From NCBI GenBank assembly GCA_028023455.1, contig JAQFVV010000036.1, positions 2,760,452 through 2,824,451 on the forward strand: a stretch of 64,000 nt of DNA, in the 5' to 3' direction. The DNA is from Epiperipatus broadwayi (taxonomy: Eukaryota > Onychophora > Udeonychophora > Euonychophora > Peripatidae). The notes beneath the pieces are model-generated. The model saw nothing but the letters and a program-made list of their open reading frames with translations. It made no database searches and was not told where the DNA came from. Of the stretch, positions 22,453-33,719 are shown piece by piece. The position numbers and the translations under genes were made by a program. Positions within the stretch are counted from its first letter, which is position 1. Each line of letters starts with the position of its first letter.

Positions 22453-24714
22453 TGTAACGATACGGAATTGGGACTTACGTAAACTGCACTACGGGGCGCC
22501 ATCTAGGCATTTGAACCTAGAAAAATTTATAAAGTAGGCAGATACGTAAGTCAAAAAAAAAAAAAATTTTTTTTTTTTTTTATTTTTAAATTTTGATTCC
22601 GGTCGTTAGCCCATGTCACTAGCTCAGTGGAATAGCAGAGATTTAATAATATCATTTACTAGGATATAAAAGAATAAAGTAAGCCACTGCCAGTAATTCA
22701 CATACAAACATTTATTTATGCACATATATATAAGGTTTAAAATTACTTTAGTGATTTACATTTAATTTAACATTTAACATTATTTTTTTTTTTTTTTATT
22801 TTACTTTAATTTACATTGCATTACTATTATATTATAAATTTACATTTTAATCAAGTTCGCACAGATGGGATTATATTAACCTGTTTAATATGTTGCTATA
22901 GATCGGTTACATAGATTTCAACGGTCAAAAACATTTCAAAGTAAACATAAACGATCAAAATACAAAATTATTGATTACTGACAATTGCATAGGGAATTAT
23001 AAGAAACCCTCTAGTATTCATCGTAAGATACCTGCATCGTCACCAATAACTTAAAAGACATCCGAATAAATACCTTTTAGATACTCACCGTAAGGTATCA
23101 GTATTTGTCGAATGTCTATATATTTTGATCAAATATGAAAACGCAAACATATTTAACCGATAGCCAATCTATGCAAGCGTCTATAAACAACTTAAATTTA
23201 ATAGTTTTATAGGATCGAGCCTGAATATACTATATAGATTTGCATTCGAAAATAAAATATTCTATCCCTATTTAACCCTAGGCAACACATTTCGCAATCA
23301 ACCGGCGCCAATCCATCTGATACATTCATGTATTCAATGTAGCATGATACGACAACACAATTATATTGTCAGGAATGTACATCTGAACAATATGAAGAAA
23401 GAAAAACGACATTGACTCTCCACCCACAGGAATGTGACATCTGTGGGCAAGTAGATCAATAAACTAAAAACTCCATAGGAATGGGCTGCGGTCTTCTGCC
23501 GACTTACAAACCCATCCATAGGCAAACAGAGGGTGTGTGGCGTATATCTATAATCCTGCCCGTGGCGGATCTCATATTACACCTACTAATTACATAAATA
23601 TATCCAATCCATTGAACCAATTCAACCACGAAATGAACAACCCAAGATTACCCTCCCTTAATTATCTTTACAAATCGATACAGCCATTCACGCCCGACTC
23701 AAGTTTCACATTTTTTTTTATAATTTATTTAACGGAAAACAGAAATCATAACAACTTAAAGAACAAAATTAAATAAATAAATAAATAAATGGAAATGATT
23801 TTACAAATTAAATACATTAAATAAAATTATAACCAATTAATAAATATTGTTGGTCAGATAGAATAATATTAAAATCATTTTAAATATGAAAAGTTTTTAA
23901 TTTACTGTTCATAAATTTTAAAGTTCTTACGGTTATTGAAATAGTTCATCCTATTATATTCCTGGCCGTTTAAACGTGAATTCCCACGTCGTCCGAAGAT
24001 TAGTATCCGGTTGATTTATTTATTTATCCTTTGGAGATTTTGTTTTTCGTGTAGTTGGTCCTCATTGTATAAACGATGGCCCATTTTTTTTCTCTTTCTT
24101 AGCAGAACTGAAGGGATTGAAGCTGTGCGTCTTTTTCAATCCCCAGCGCTAACACCTAGCTGTTACATCGTCAATAATCAATCAATTTCCAGTCACTAGT
24201 CACTGATTAATAATTTCCACAATTTTCCTTTTATATTAATGTGAAGGATTGAATTTACATTACGTCATCGATGAGATGATCCTTTTCGTTGAGGTCCGAT
24301 TCCATAGGGATTTCTTCTTATTTGCTAACAGTTTTTATTGTTTTCTTATCTGACAGGTGTTTTTACATTTAAATGCCGAAGGCTGGTTTACATTTAACTA
24401 ATTAACAATCATTTCCATTTCTAATTAATTACCCTGTTTTCCAAATCAAAAATATATTTAAAGACAGATTTAGAGATATAATTTTATCTCCAAATCTTTT
24501 TAAAATTTAGTTTTAAAAATACCTTTTTCTTTAATAAAAATTTTATTTTAATAATTTTTATTATCTGTGCGACTTAATATATAAGAGTTTAAGACGATAT
24601 TTTAATTTCAATTTTTAATTTTTAAAGAAAGTTTTTAAATGCGAACTTTTTATTTTAACTTGTTTAATAATTATATATAAAAAAACAATGTAACGAACGT
24701 CTGTGCTCGTTACA
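22453..24714 (-). mobile_element. 2.26-kb solo-LTR-like element
   Basis: The ends are TGTAACG (22453-22459) and CGTTACA (24708-24714), i.e. a TG...CA terminus with 7-bp inverted ends, flanked on both sides by ATAT, a possible 4-bp target duplication. A homologous copy at 48625-50190 runs in the opposite direction, which fixes the 24714 side as one true end. That end carries a small hairpin: TGTAACGA, ten bases, TCGTTACA. No gag or pol is seen, so a solo Ty3/Gypsy LTR is the simplest reading; a non-coding element of another class is possible. Plus-strand frames at 23537 and 24011 lie inside it and are not supported as genes. Confidence 0.65.
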
Positions 24715-24756
24715 ATATATATAATAATTAATAAAACAAGACACAAATTGTGTAAC

Positions 24757-25017
24757 TTGCTTTTAAGCTTGTATTAAAATGTTCACTAGAGGGAGCTTAC
24801 CAATAGCTCCAATCAAGCTTTAATTTATAAGTGCCAAAAAAGAAAGAATTCAAAATCTCTATTGGAATGTCCCTATATCTCCAAGCCAATTGGTTTCGAG
24901 CTTATGAGGTGAGCCATAAGCTTGAAACAATTGGACTGGGGATGAAGACATTCCAATAAAGATTTTGAATTCTTTCTCTTTCAGCACTTATAAATTAAAG
25001 CTGGATTGGAACTATTG

Positions 25018-25022
<5 letters not shown>
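24757..25022. repeat. Foldback family B, full palindrome
   Basis: Left arm AGAGGGAGCTTACCAATAGC and right arm GCTGGATTGGAACTATTGGT converge on a centre near 24915, with paired blocks around GAATTCAAAATCTCTATTGG. A half copy lies at 29335-29520. No ORF is present. Confidence 0.75.

Positions 25023-25104
<82 letters not shown>
25023..25104. repeat. (CT)n(AT)n microsatellite
   Basis: A CT dinucleotide run passes into a long AT run directly at the end of the family B palindrome. Confidence 0.95.
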
Positions 25105-25106
<2 letters not shown>

Positions 25107-25135
25107 CGAATAGAAATAAGATAATATCCATCAAA

Positions 25136-25432
25136 TAGAGATAAACTTTAACTTTTGATGTTAAGTAAAAAATTATCAATTACTACTAATTAACCATTCC
25201 TGAGACTAAGCAAGTTATTCTCATAAACCTATGATAACTTTTTTGTTGAGGGTTTGTCCCTTCACTTCAAAGATTCCCAACAAAAGAGATATTATAGATT
25301 TATGAGAAAAACTTACTCAGCCCCAGGGATTATTAATTAATAGTAATTGTCAATTTCTTACAAAGATCAAAAGTTAAGTTTATTTCTCTATTTAATGGAT
25401 GTTATATCCTCATTTGTTTCATTATTATAATA
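25136..25432. repeat. Foldback family C, full palindrome upstream of the Penelope element
   Basis: The arms pair from ATCCATCAAATAGAGATAAA/TTTATTTCTCTATTTAATGG at the outside to TTTTTTGTTGAGG/CCCAACAAAAGAG near 25255. One half recurs at 14320-14470. Confidence 0.75.
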
Positions 25433-25489
25433 ATCCATATAAACATTTAATTCAACATATACATTCTTTAATCTGCCCCAACTTCCAAA

Positions 25490-25552
25490 AGTACTTCTGC
25501 CGACTGAAAGACTACATAATAATTAATTACCTTTACATTTATTATTTTTATT
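25490..25552 (+). repeat. Left flanking direct repeat of the Penelope-like element
   Basis: It shares CTG-CGA/AGA-TGAAAGACT and ATTTATTATTTTTATT with 27952-28017 in the same orientation and order. Confidence 0.65.
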
Positions 25553-25999
25553 GCAATTACAATAGTTTTTAATTAATTGATATTTTATTTGTATTACTTT
25601 TTTTGTTATAATGGATTTAAGTGACATTAAAAAATGATGGATTTTTAAGGAGTGGTGGAAGCAATACAAAAATTTATTAAGTTTAATGGCAAACTTTGTT
25701 TTTTTTAGGATTGTAAAGTTTATCATGTATTCCTGAATTGTTGCAACATAAAATTGAACAGCAGTATAAATTTTATAACAAGATGTATTGATAATTAGTC
25801 AATAACTTTAAACGACATGGATGGGAATATAAAAAATAACTTTTTTGATATTCAGATGTACTTTAATAATTTTAAATAAATGGCATTCTTGGGATAAATA
25901 TAAAATTGTTTGTGAAAATGGATTTAATTATTTGAGTTTAAATTAAGTAATAAATTTCAGGAGAAAATTTATTAAGCAGTATCCACATACTTACAATGG

Positions 26000-27883
26000 T
26001 ATGAATTTTGTCAATTTGTCAGATAAAAAGATACATTTGATTCAGAAATACATTTTAAATCATGGAACTATGTCAGTGGTACTTGGGATGATTATAATTT
26101 GGAATTAATTGCAGCTGTTCAAAATTCATTTGAAATTATTCCTGGTGATAGTCATATTGGTGATGAGATTGTTGAGAAAATTAATTGTCATAAATTTAAT
26201 ATGATTCCATATAAAAATTCATTGAAACTAGCCAGGTAGGAATTTAATTAGAGACTGAAAAATAATAATATGATTTGTTTGAAAGAAGATAAAGGGCTGT
26301 AGGTGTGTTTAATGACAAAATATCAGTATATTGTGAAAGTTAAAATGCAAATGAACAAACTTGATTTCTTTTTGATTGAAGAATATATTATGGATGGTCA
26401 GAGAATAAAGCCTTAAGTAATAATGTGTATTATAAGATATATCCTTCCTGTGCTATATGTCCTCATATTTTTGCAAATATAAAGTTACATAAACAAGGTA
26501 ATGCTTTGTGAATTATGATTGATTTTGGTGATTCATTTATATATTAGACTTCTAAATATATTGGTGAACTGTTATAAGTATTTATAGGATTTGGGGAAAA
26601 TATTATTGCTTCATCTTTTGACTTTGTAGATAGTATTAAAAATATAGTGATTAATGAGAATGATGTTATTGCTTCATTAGATGTGATAAAAATGTATGGT
26701 TCTATAGATAGAATGGATTCTATAAAAATAATTGAACATGCATTAAAAAGTAAAGATGTGTGTAAATATGTGATAAAATTTATTATCGATTGTTTAAAAA
26801 TTGTTGATGATAACATTATTGTGTCTTTTGAAGGTGGATATTATCAAATATCTGAAGGTTAGCTTATGGATCTGCCTGTGTTGTACAAGTTTGCAATTTT
26901 GTTTTGTCTATATATGAGAGAAGTATTTTAATTATGTGTTCTTTTAAAGAATATTAAAATTTACAAAAGCTATGTGGATGATGTTTTTGCTTGTGGAAAT
27001 ACCGATATTATAAATCTGCTTGTAGAGGAAGTAAATAATTTTAATGGTTTGAAATGAACTATTGAAAATGAATAGGACAAAAGTATTAAGTATTTGGATT
27101 TAATGATTACACAAGATTATAGTATGTTAAGTTATAAATTAATAATCAAACCATTGCAAAAAAAATGATATATAAATTGTAAATCAAAAATACCAATTAT
27201 GCATAGGATGGCAAGTTTTAGATCTTTTTTGTTTCACAATGAAAAATTGTCAATACCAGTGTGATAGATTTAAAAATATTTATATATTTGCCAAGGAATT
27301 GCTTGATGTTCAATATAAGATTGAACAGATTAGCAACCCTTTATGCCAATTTAAAAAGAGTTATAATAGTTAAAAAGAATTGGAGATTGATAGTAAAAAA
27401 TGGATATCTATTCAATACATTTCAAATGCTCAAGTGAACTTTTTTAAGGATATATATAAGAATGTATTTAATGTTTCATTTTGTGTTACATATAATGTTA
27501 ATAAATTAGTGAATAATTCTAAAGATGTCATGCTTATCAAGCAAAAAAATAATGCTGTGTATCAATTTTTTGTGGATGTATGTTATCATATATAGGTGAA
27601 TTGGCATGCAGTATTAAAAAAAAGCTTAAAGGAGTATTAAATGTTATATAAGAATGTGAAAAGTAAAAATAATAATGATTTAATGATTACTTCAATTTTC
27701 TTGGAACATGAAAGGACATGTAAATATAAATTTTTGATATTGAAAGTTAAGATTCTCCATGAAGAGAGAAATCATAATAAAAGAAAAATTAAGTTGGCAA
27801 TTTTAATAAATAGAAATAAAATGAATGTAACCAATAGACATGTTGCTAACATTAGAATTCATGATTCATGGAATTTGAGTTGA
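26000..27883 (+). pseudogene. Penelope-like RT plus GIY-YIG nuclease ORF, many stops
   Basis: Blocks appear in the family's order: NFVNLSDKKIHLIQKYIL (about 26003) in the N-terminal region; LKEDKG (about 26278), matching the LKADKG signature; DVIASLDVIKMYGSI (about 26662), the first RT aspartate region with Phe changed to Leu; YYQISEG then LMDLP (about 26840), a worn G-x-x-MGSP box; YKSYVDDVFACG (about 26965), the catalytic YxDD; SIKYLDLMITQD (about 27073). The linker LVNNSKDVMLIKQKNNAVYQ leads into the nuclease. The nuclease tail ERNHNKRKIKLAILI is followed by NVTNRHV. The GIY-YIG core itself is eroded (YHI, then VNW after a stop). Coding-strand G exceeds C, unlike the flanks. Confidence 0.82.
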
Positions 27884-27951
27884 TGATGTTTGCTTTCATT
27901 TTGTGGTTTTGAATTTAATGGCAGTTGAGGAAGGTTAAGAAATTAACTGAA

Positions 27952-28017
27952 AGTATTTCTGCAGATTGAAAGACTGTATATAATAGTTAATTCTAATTAT
28001 ATTTATTATTTTTATTA
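27952..28017 (+). repeat. Right flanking direct repeat of the Penelope-like element
   Basis: Partner of 25490-25552. It lies about 70 bases after the end of the nuclease frame. Confidence 0.65.
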
Positions 28018-28281
28018 TTATATATATTATTAAGAACATTTTCCAACCATTATATATAGCAACATGTTATTTTTTTTTTTTAAATCCAATTATCACTCAA
28101 CTTTTTTTAATTAAAAAAAGTGTAAATGACACTTTAAAAAATAATACAATATTGCCAAACATTTTTTATTACAAAATACAGTATTTGTTGTTCTAAATGA
28201 ATACTTCTCTTTTCATCAAATAATGTAATTCTTATAAACTCAATACAATCAAGTATTAAGAAAAGGTAAAATTAAATTTCA

Positions 28282-28366
28282 AACGTTTTATAATACACTA
28301 AGCATGCTTTTGGCAGATTACTGCCAGGATCCTAGTACTGTTTAAAGTTTAGCAATTAGAACTATG

Positions 28367-28375
<9 letters not shown>
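28282..28375 (+). repeat. Left arm of a 1.5-kb-spaced inverted repeat
   Basis: ATAATACACTAAGCATGCTT, then GCAGATTACTGCCAGGATCC and AGTACTGTTTAAAGTTTAGC pair with the reverse complement of 29648-29757. Both arms abut a (TA)n tract on their inner side. Confidence 0.75.
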
Positions 28376-28421
<46 letters not shown>

Positions 28422-28446
28422 CTGTGTGTGTGTGTGTGTGTGTGTG
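28370..28446. repeat. (TA)n(TG)n microsatellite
   Basis: A TA run from about 28371 changes to TG at about 28407 and continues to 28445. Confidence 0.95.
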
Positions 28447-28614
28447 GATATAGTTTGATCTGTAAATGTGGCAATTAAATGTTTCATTTTTTACAATCAC
28501 CAATCAAGAGACTCTTTAACACAAGCTCACAGATTTTAAATTTTTCTTGTATAGAGTTTTCAAATGTTCCTTGTATAGAACCAATAATTTATGCAAGTAA
28601 GAAGTGAATATGAA

Positions 28615-29000
28615 GATAAACACCAATGCTTACATCAACGATCTTGGATATAATTGTAATATGCTAATAAAGACAATCAGAAAATTTTACCCCAACACAA
28701 AAACATAAATAATACCCCACAAATATGTATCAGTCTCCCATACATCCCTAAAACTGCAAAAAATCTAAGGAATATGTGTGCTAACACTCACAGAGTAAGC
28801 TTTAGACTGTCTGCATCATTAAACAGTTTAACAACTCAAAAGACAAAATATCAGCTGATCACTCCTTAAAATCACATGCAGTGCTCCATCCTATAGTTCT
28901 GTATACTATGGTGAATCTTGGGGAAATAAATCCATGAGACTTGCCTAGCATATATACTTGTACAATAGAGCCAAATAATAACAAACACAAGTCAATCCTT
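28615..29000 (+). pseudogene. Second Penelope-like fragment, linker and start of GIY-YIG domain
   Basis: LGYNCNMLIKTIRKFYPNTK (about 28643-28703) matches the end of the RT region. LPYIPKTAKNLRNMC (about 28735-28780) is the typical LPYIP linker motif, followed by RVSFRLSASLNSLTTQKTK. A shifted frame then gives SSVYYGESWGN and MRLA.H, corresponding to the YIGET...R..EH core of the nuclease. Its YYGE core is better kept than in the copy at 25.5-28.0 kb, so this is a different lineage or a younger copy. The RT itself is missing, cut off near the microsatellite. Confidence 0.68.
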
Positions 29001-29334
29001 CTTGATCAATAAGGGATACCCTTTCACTTCCACCAATGTGAGGAACAATCTACGCTAAAAGAGATAACAGAAAATATAAAGAGATTTGGGAAATTGCAAA
29101 GAATCCACATTCTATCAACAGAAAGGATCCATGTGTTCCATTGTCAAAAAAATAGAACATTTAAATGCTGCATTTACATATTAAGCCTCATTTACATATC
29201 ACATTATGCCCATATATTAGATTTGAAGATATTTACATATCTGAAAAATTCATGCTTTCAAACTGATAAAAACATGTTTCATAAATGCTGATTGTAGAGT
29301 TAGTATTTAGATCTAGTTTCTACTCTTCCTGCCC

Positions 29335-29520
29335 TCCACTGAGGTGAGCCAATTAGCTTGAAACCATGGTCTGGAGGTTGGAGATAACGAAAGAGATATT
29401 GAATTCTATCTCTCTCAGCATTTATGTAAACAAAGCTTGGTAGGAGCTATTGGTAAAGCTCCATCTAGTGATCACAAAATGCAAGCTAAGAGCAAGTTAC
29501 AAAATTTATAATTTGTTTTG
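29335..29520 (+). repeat. Half copy of foldback family B
   Basis: GAGGTGAGCCAATTAGCTTG, then AAAGCTTGGTAGGAGCTATT and CTCCATCTAGTGATC match the right arm and outer end of the palindrome at 24757-25022. Confidence 0.7.
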
Positions 29521-29647
29521 TTTATCATATACATATAAAACAATCCACTAGAATAAAACTACAAAATTTTAAAAAATGCCCATATAAAATTGAAGATTAA
29601 TATTCTTTGCTATAGCCAGCTTCAGCGTATTCTGCCTTCTTAAGTAT

Positions 29648-29757
29648 ATATATATAGGCATAATTCTAACTGCTAAATGTTAAACAGCACTAAGATTCTG
29701 GCAGCAATCTTCTGAAAGCATACTTAGGGCATTATAAGACTTTTGAACTTCAGTTTT
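29648..29757 (-). repeat. Right arm of the inverted repeat pairing with 28282-28375
   Basis: The reverse complement reads TATAATGCCCTAAGTATGCT, then AGATTGCTGCCAGAATCTTA and GCTGTTTAACATTTAGCAGT, aligned base by base with the left arm. Confidence 0.75.
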
Positions 29758-31310
29758 ACTTTTTTGTACTTGATTATAATGAATTTATAAAAATATTTGT
29801 TGTATAATTTTTTAGGTTTTTATTTATTTATTTGCATGCAAAAAAAAAAAAAAGATGGATTATTTCCTTTTATGAGATATATACATGTAATATGTTTGTC
29901 ATAATTAAAAGAAAAGCTTTACATATATACCCACAGAAGAGAAAAAAATAAATATGGATACATTCTAAAAATGACACAGATTGTCTGGAGAATATTTCCA
30001 GAACTCATCTTTAATCAGTGTTGTATACTTAATTTTGTCCATTTCTCTATTCCCACTCTCCATAATATTTAACATATCCATATAAAAAAAAAAAAAATAG
30101 CTATAACCATCTTGTTTGTTAAATGCTATTCAGATCGATGAATCTCCCGTAAGATTGCTATAGGTACTATTTCTTTATTTATATCGATATACTGAATATT
30201 GTAGAGTTTATTCCAAAATTTGTTATGTATATATATTTGCAAAAAGTGTAAAGCAATTTTAAAGTACCCACTAAAGAGCAAAATTCCAACAAAAGCTCTA
30301 TTAAAAAAAATAAAGGCAAGGCATAAGTTTAACATGTGCTAACCATTGAAAAGTAAGAGTTTGGTTGAAATCATTATTTCGAATTCTTGCTAGTTATATG
30401 TTGTCTGACCAATAATGAGATACCTAGTTAGACTGCTTACAAGCCAACTTTATGAAAGGACAATTTTGAATGTCTTCGGAACTAAAATTTTGATCTGGTT
30501 TGGATTTGAAGACCATATTCTGGGCAAAATAGGTGTATGTGATATTCAGTATTACTAATGCTCTTTATATATTGTCTGAATTTACATATGTTAAAATATT
30601 CAAATTTATTAAATAATACTTGTGAAAAATAAATAACATCTAAAATTTAAATTTTTAAAAAAAGGTAATTTATAAAGAATAAAGCAAAAAAAAAAAATAG
30701 AGATGTTATTACAATAATTTTTAAAAAAAAAAAAAAAAAAAAAAGATTATTACAATAATTTGTTAAAATAGGCTAACAATACACATCTTAATTATGATGT
30801 GAAAAAAAAAGTGGGTATTTGCCTTTCAGCAAAAAGCTCATTTGTTTTGAATACTGACGGTCTTAATAAATATTGATATCAGAACCTCTGGAGCATTGTA
30901 ACAAAAATATGCATATAAATAAATTTGCAAGTAAGATTTTGTTGTATAGCTGTCATTTCGCTCTCATTAGACTCCAACAGAAGACTCCGTGATAAAGCTA
31001 AAATAATTAATAAATTTAAATACTTGATATTATCAAAAACCAATCTGGTGTTTCATTTAAATTCGTAATGGCTAATTTCAGCCGGAGAAAAATGGTTTTA
31101 ATTATTAAAGCCAAAATAAATAAAGTTTAATATGAAAGAATTAAAAAAAAGAGCTAAAGTAATAATTTAACAACAAAAAAAAATATTTCCATAAGAATTT
31201 AAATAATTTACAAATGATGAAATAATTAAAATTGTTTTGAATAATTAGTTGTCTTGAATATGCTATTTTTTTAGACTACAAGCGTGTCAAAATTCTGAAA
31301 CTAAAACATG
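29758..31310. other. AT-rich spacer with homopolymer A tracts
   Basis: No gene is supported. Long A tracts occur at about 30721-30744. The short minus-strand frame at 30126-30335 has no recognised domain. Confidence 0.5.
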
Positions 31311-32289
31311 TTATAAGATGTGATATGTTGGACTATTTCCGTCATTTATGAGATAATGTTGAATGTATAGAAAATTTTAATAAACTTTCCAAATACAAAC
31401 TCCATCTCCAGGTGTTGCTGGCCTATATGCACAGTGACAATATTCGTTTAGAAGTTGAACTCACACCTTTAGATTCTTGAATATTGAATTTAAGGCAAAT
31501 GCTATATCAACTGAGCTATTCTGTCAAAGGCAACATATAGTAGAAATTTGATATATTTATATATGAGGGTTGGTTCAAATTCACCTGAGTCCTCCAATTT
31601 TTTTTTATAATGAGTCTTATTATTATTATTTTATAACGAGTCTTATTATTATTATTTTTTAATTAGACTCGTTATAAAAAAAATGGAGGACTCAGGAGGA
31701 TTTGAACCAACCCTCATATATAAATATATCAAATGTCTACTATATGTTGCTTTTGACAAAATAGCTCAGTTGGTAGAGTGTTTGCCTTAAATTCAATATT
31801 CAAGAATCTAAAGGTGCGAGTTCAATTCCTCTAAGTGAATATTGTCACCATTTAAAAAATAATAATAATAAGACTCGTTATAAAATAATAATAATAAGAC
31901 TCATTATAAAAAAAATTTGGAGGACTCAGGTGAATTTGAACCAACCCTCATATATAAATATATCAAATTTCTACTATATGTTGCCTTTGACAGAATAGCT
32001 CAGTTGATATAGCATTTGCCTTAAATTCAATATTCAAGAATCTAAAGGTGCGAGTTCAATTCCTCTAAGTGAATATTGTCACCATGCATAAAGCCAGCAA
32101 CACCTGAAGAAGAATGGAGAATAATACTATTCGAAACGTTGTGTAATTACTAACCTGTATTGTCTATTTGTGTGTTATTACTAACAAGTTGTTTGTATTT
32201 GGAAAGTTTAAATAAAGTTTAAAATGTTCTATACATTTAACATTCACTCATAAATGATGGAAATAGTCCAACATATCACATCTTATAAT
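31311..32289. repeat. Inverted cluster of SINE family 1 copies
   Basis: The left half (31311-31640) is the reverse complement of the right half (about 31895-32289), lacking about 70 bp of the SINE body. A nested palindrome at about 31561-31735 (GAGGGTTGGTTCAAATTCAC against its complement) and a partial SINE at 31745-31855 lie between them. On the plus strand the right-hand SINE has A box TAGCTCAGTTGATA (about 31998) and B box GAGTTCAATTCC (about 32052), a GAAACGTTGTG body and the end CATATCACATCTTATAAT. Confidence 0.8.
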
Positions 32290-32674
32290 ATACCATCATT
32301 GCAAACCTTCAGACAAGTAAAACATGTTATATATTGGCCACTACAGAACAAAAGTGAAAATAAAAGAAGAAGTCTATTAAACATTGTCACTAAGACAAAA
32401 CTATTACAATTTTTATATGATTTAACCTTTGACAAAAAATATAAAATAAATATAAATTTGAAGCTATAATATTACATTTTAACTACCATATTAATGACAC
32501 ATCTCTAAAGAGAGTTCTGTAAATTTTTAAGACTTGGCATTTCTTATTATAATGTGTACATTTTATTCTATAATTAGAATATCACATCAACTATCAAATA
32601 TAATAAAATAAGCATCCAATTTATAATAATCACATTTTATTTTAAAACTATTTTCCATGTAAAGATAAAATACA
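32290..32674. other. AT-rich spacer, no gene seen
   Basis: A plus-strand frame of 71 codons begins inside the SINE and has no recognisable domain. Confidence 0.45.
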
Positions 32675-32785
32675 TTTCAAGTGTATCAGTGTTATGAGGT
32701 AGTGTGGAGAGTGGTGGGTCGTGGAAAAGTCTGTGCTCATATACCCTATATATTACATATATAGACACAGATATATAATAAGTCT
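32675..32785 (+). repeat. SINE family 3, partial copy
   Basis: GTATCAGTGTTATGAGGTAG, GTGGAGAGTGGTGG and AGTCTGTGCTCATATACCC are shared almost exactly with 61328-61400 and in diverged form with 63238-63310. Confidence 0.7.
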
Positions 32786-32847
32786 GTGTATTTCAGTTAT
32801 TTCATGCCATTAAAATGTTTTAATGTACTTTCTTTTTTATATAATGA

Positions 32848-33078
32848 TTAATATTTTTTCATTATTTCATCATTTTCACACACTTCTGATTTTATATTAT
32901 CCTCAAAATTTATCTCCTCTTGTTTCCATAAACTATGTAAATAGTGTGGATATTGTACTGTGCATAATGTGATATCTTCTTTCCCTTTTTCTGCCATCAA
33001 TTTTGCTTTATTACTAAGGTATTTTTTTTTATATTTTGGGCAATCCATTTTATATACTACACTATTGTTATTTATCAA
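32848..33078 (-). pseudogene. Penelope-like GIY-YIG fragment, weak
   Basis: The minus-strand frame reads NSVVYKMDCPKYKKKYLSNK, which fits the VVYxIxCxxCxxxYIGxT opening of a Penelope GIY-YIG domain with the second Cys read as Tyr and the Gly of YIG replaced by Ser. The remaining 45 codons are less convincing. A frame farther upstream (33244-33426) has no clear linker motif. Alternative: a chance resemblance. Confidence 0.45.
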
Positions 33079-33719
33079 ATAACCAATTTTAACTATTTGC
33101 TCCAGTGCAATTTTATAATATTTTATTTCATTTTACATTTAATTATTATATATACTTCAGAATATAGTATTTTAATCCATTTCAACTTTTTGCCACTTTT
33201 TTATAATTTTTAGTATTGTTTTTGTTGTTGTTTTGTTATGACATCATATATTAGCTTGATACCATATTACCAATATCTTGATTATTTTCCTAGAAGCATT
33301 TCTTCGATGCTGTGTGGTAGTGCTTGAGTTACTTGACTTAAATTCATTTTTAATAGCCATGTGTAAACTTGAACTACAATGTACTATAGAAGTCACCCCA
33401 GCATGCATGGCCAACATAGTGAGCATGTAATGAATTATTAAAATTTATTTAATATTCTTTTAAATTTAAAGTATTATTTTTTGAAAGTGCATGTATGGGT
33501 GCGCATGGATGAGAGATATATAAAAGTCTCTTATTTGGATTCATAAGAGAAAAAAATTGAAATTGTTATAAATATTTTTTTGTTTGAAACAAGAAAATTA
33601 ATTTAATCAGATTTACTGATAACAAAAATGAATCTATATACAGTAATTAAAATATAAGAATTTTCCAAATTGTTACTGTTATTTTTTTTTTTTTAAAAAT
33701 AACGATTTATTTAAATGAT

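Larger units (their letters stand above)
25490..28017 (+). mobile_element. Penelope-like retroelement with GIY-YIG endonuclease
   Basis: This is the most complete member of its class in the window. A decayed ORF reads N-terminal domain, reverse transcriptase, linker and GIY-YIG nuclease. Diverged direct repeats, AGTACTTCTGC...ATTTATTATTTTTATT (25490-25552) and AGTATTTCTGC...ATTTATTATTTTTATT (27952-28017), flank it. Penelope-like elements commonly carry LTR-like flanking repeats, so the organisation fits. Many stops interrupt the ORF, so the copy is dead. Confidence 0.82.

Noticed and set aside
26544-26816. A 90-codon minus-strand frame
   Set aside because: Antisense to the Penelope RT first catalytic block.
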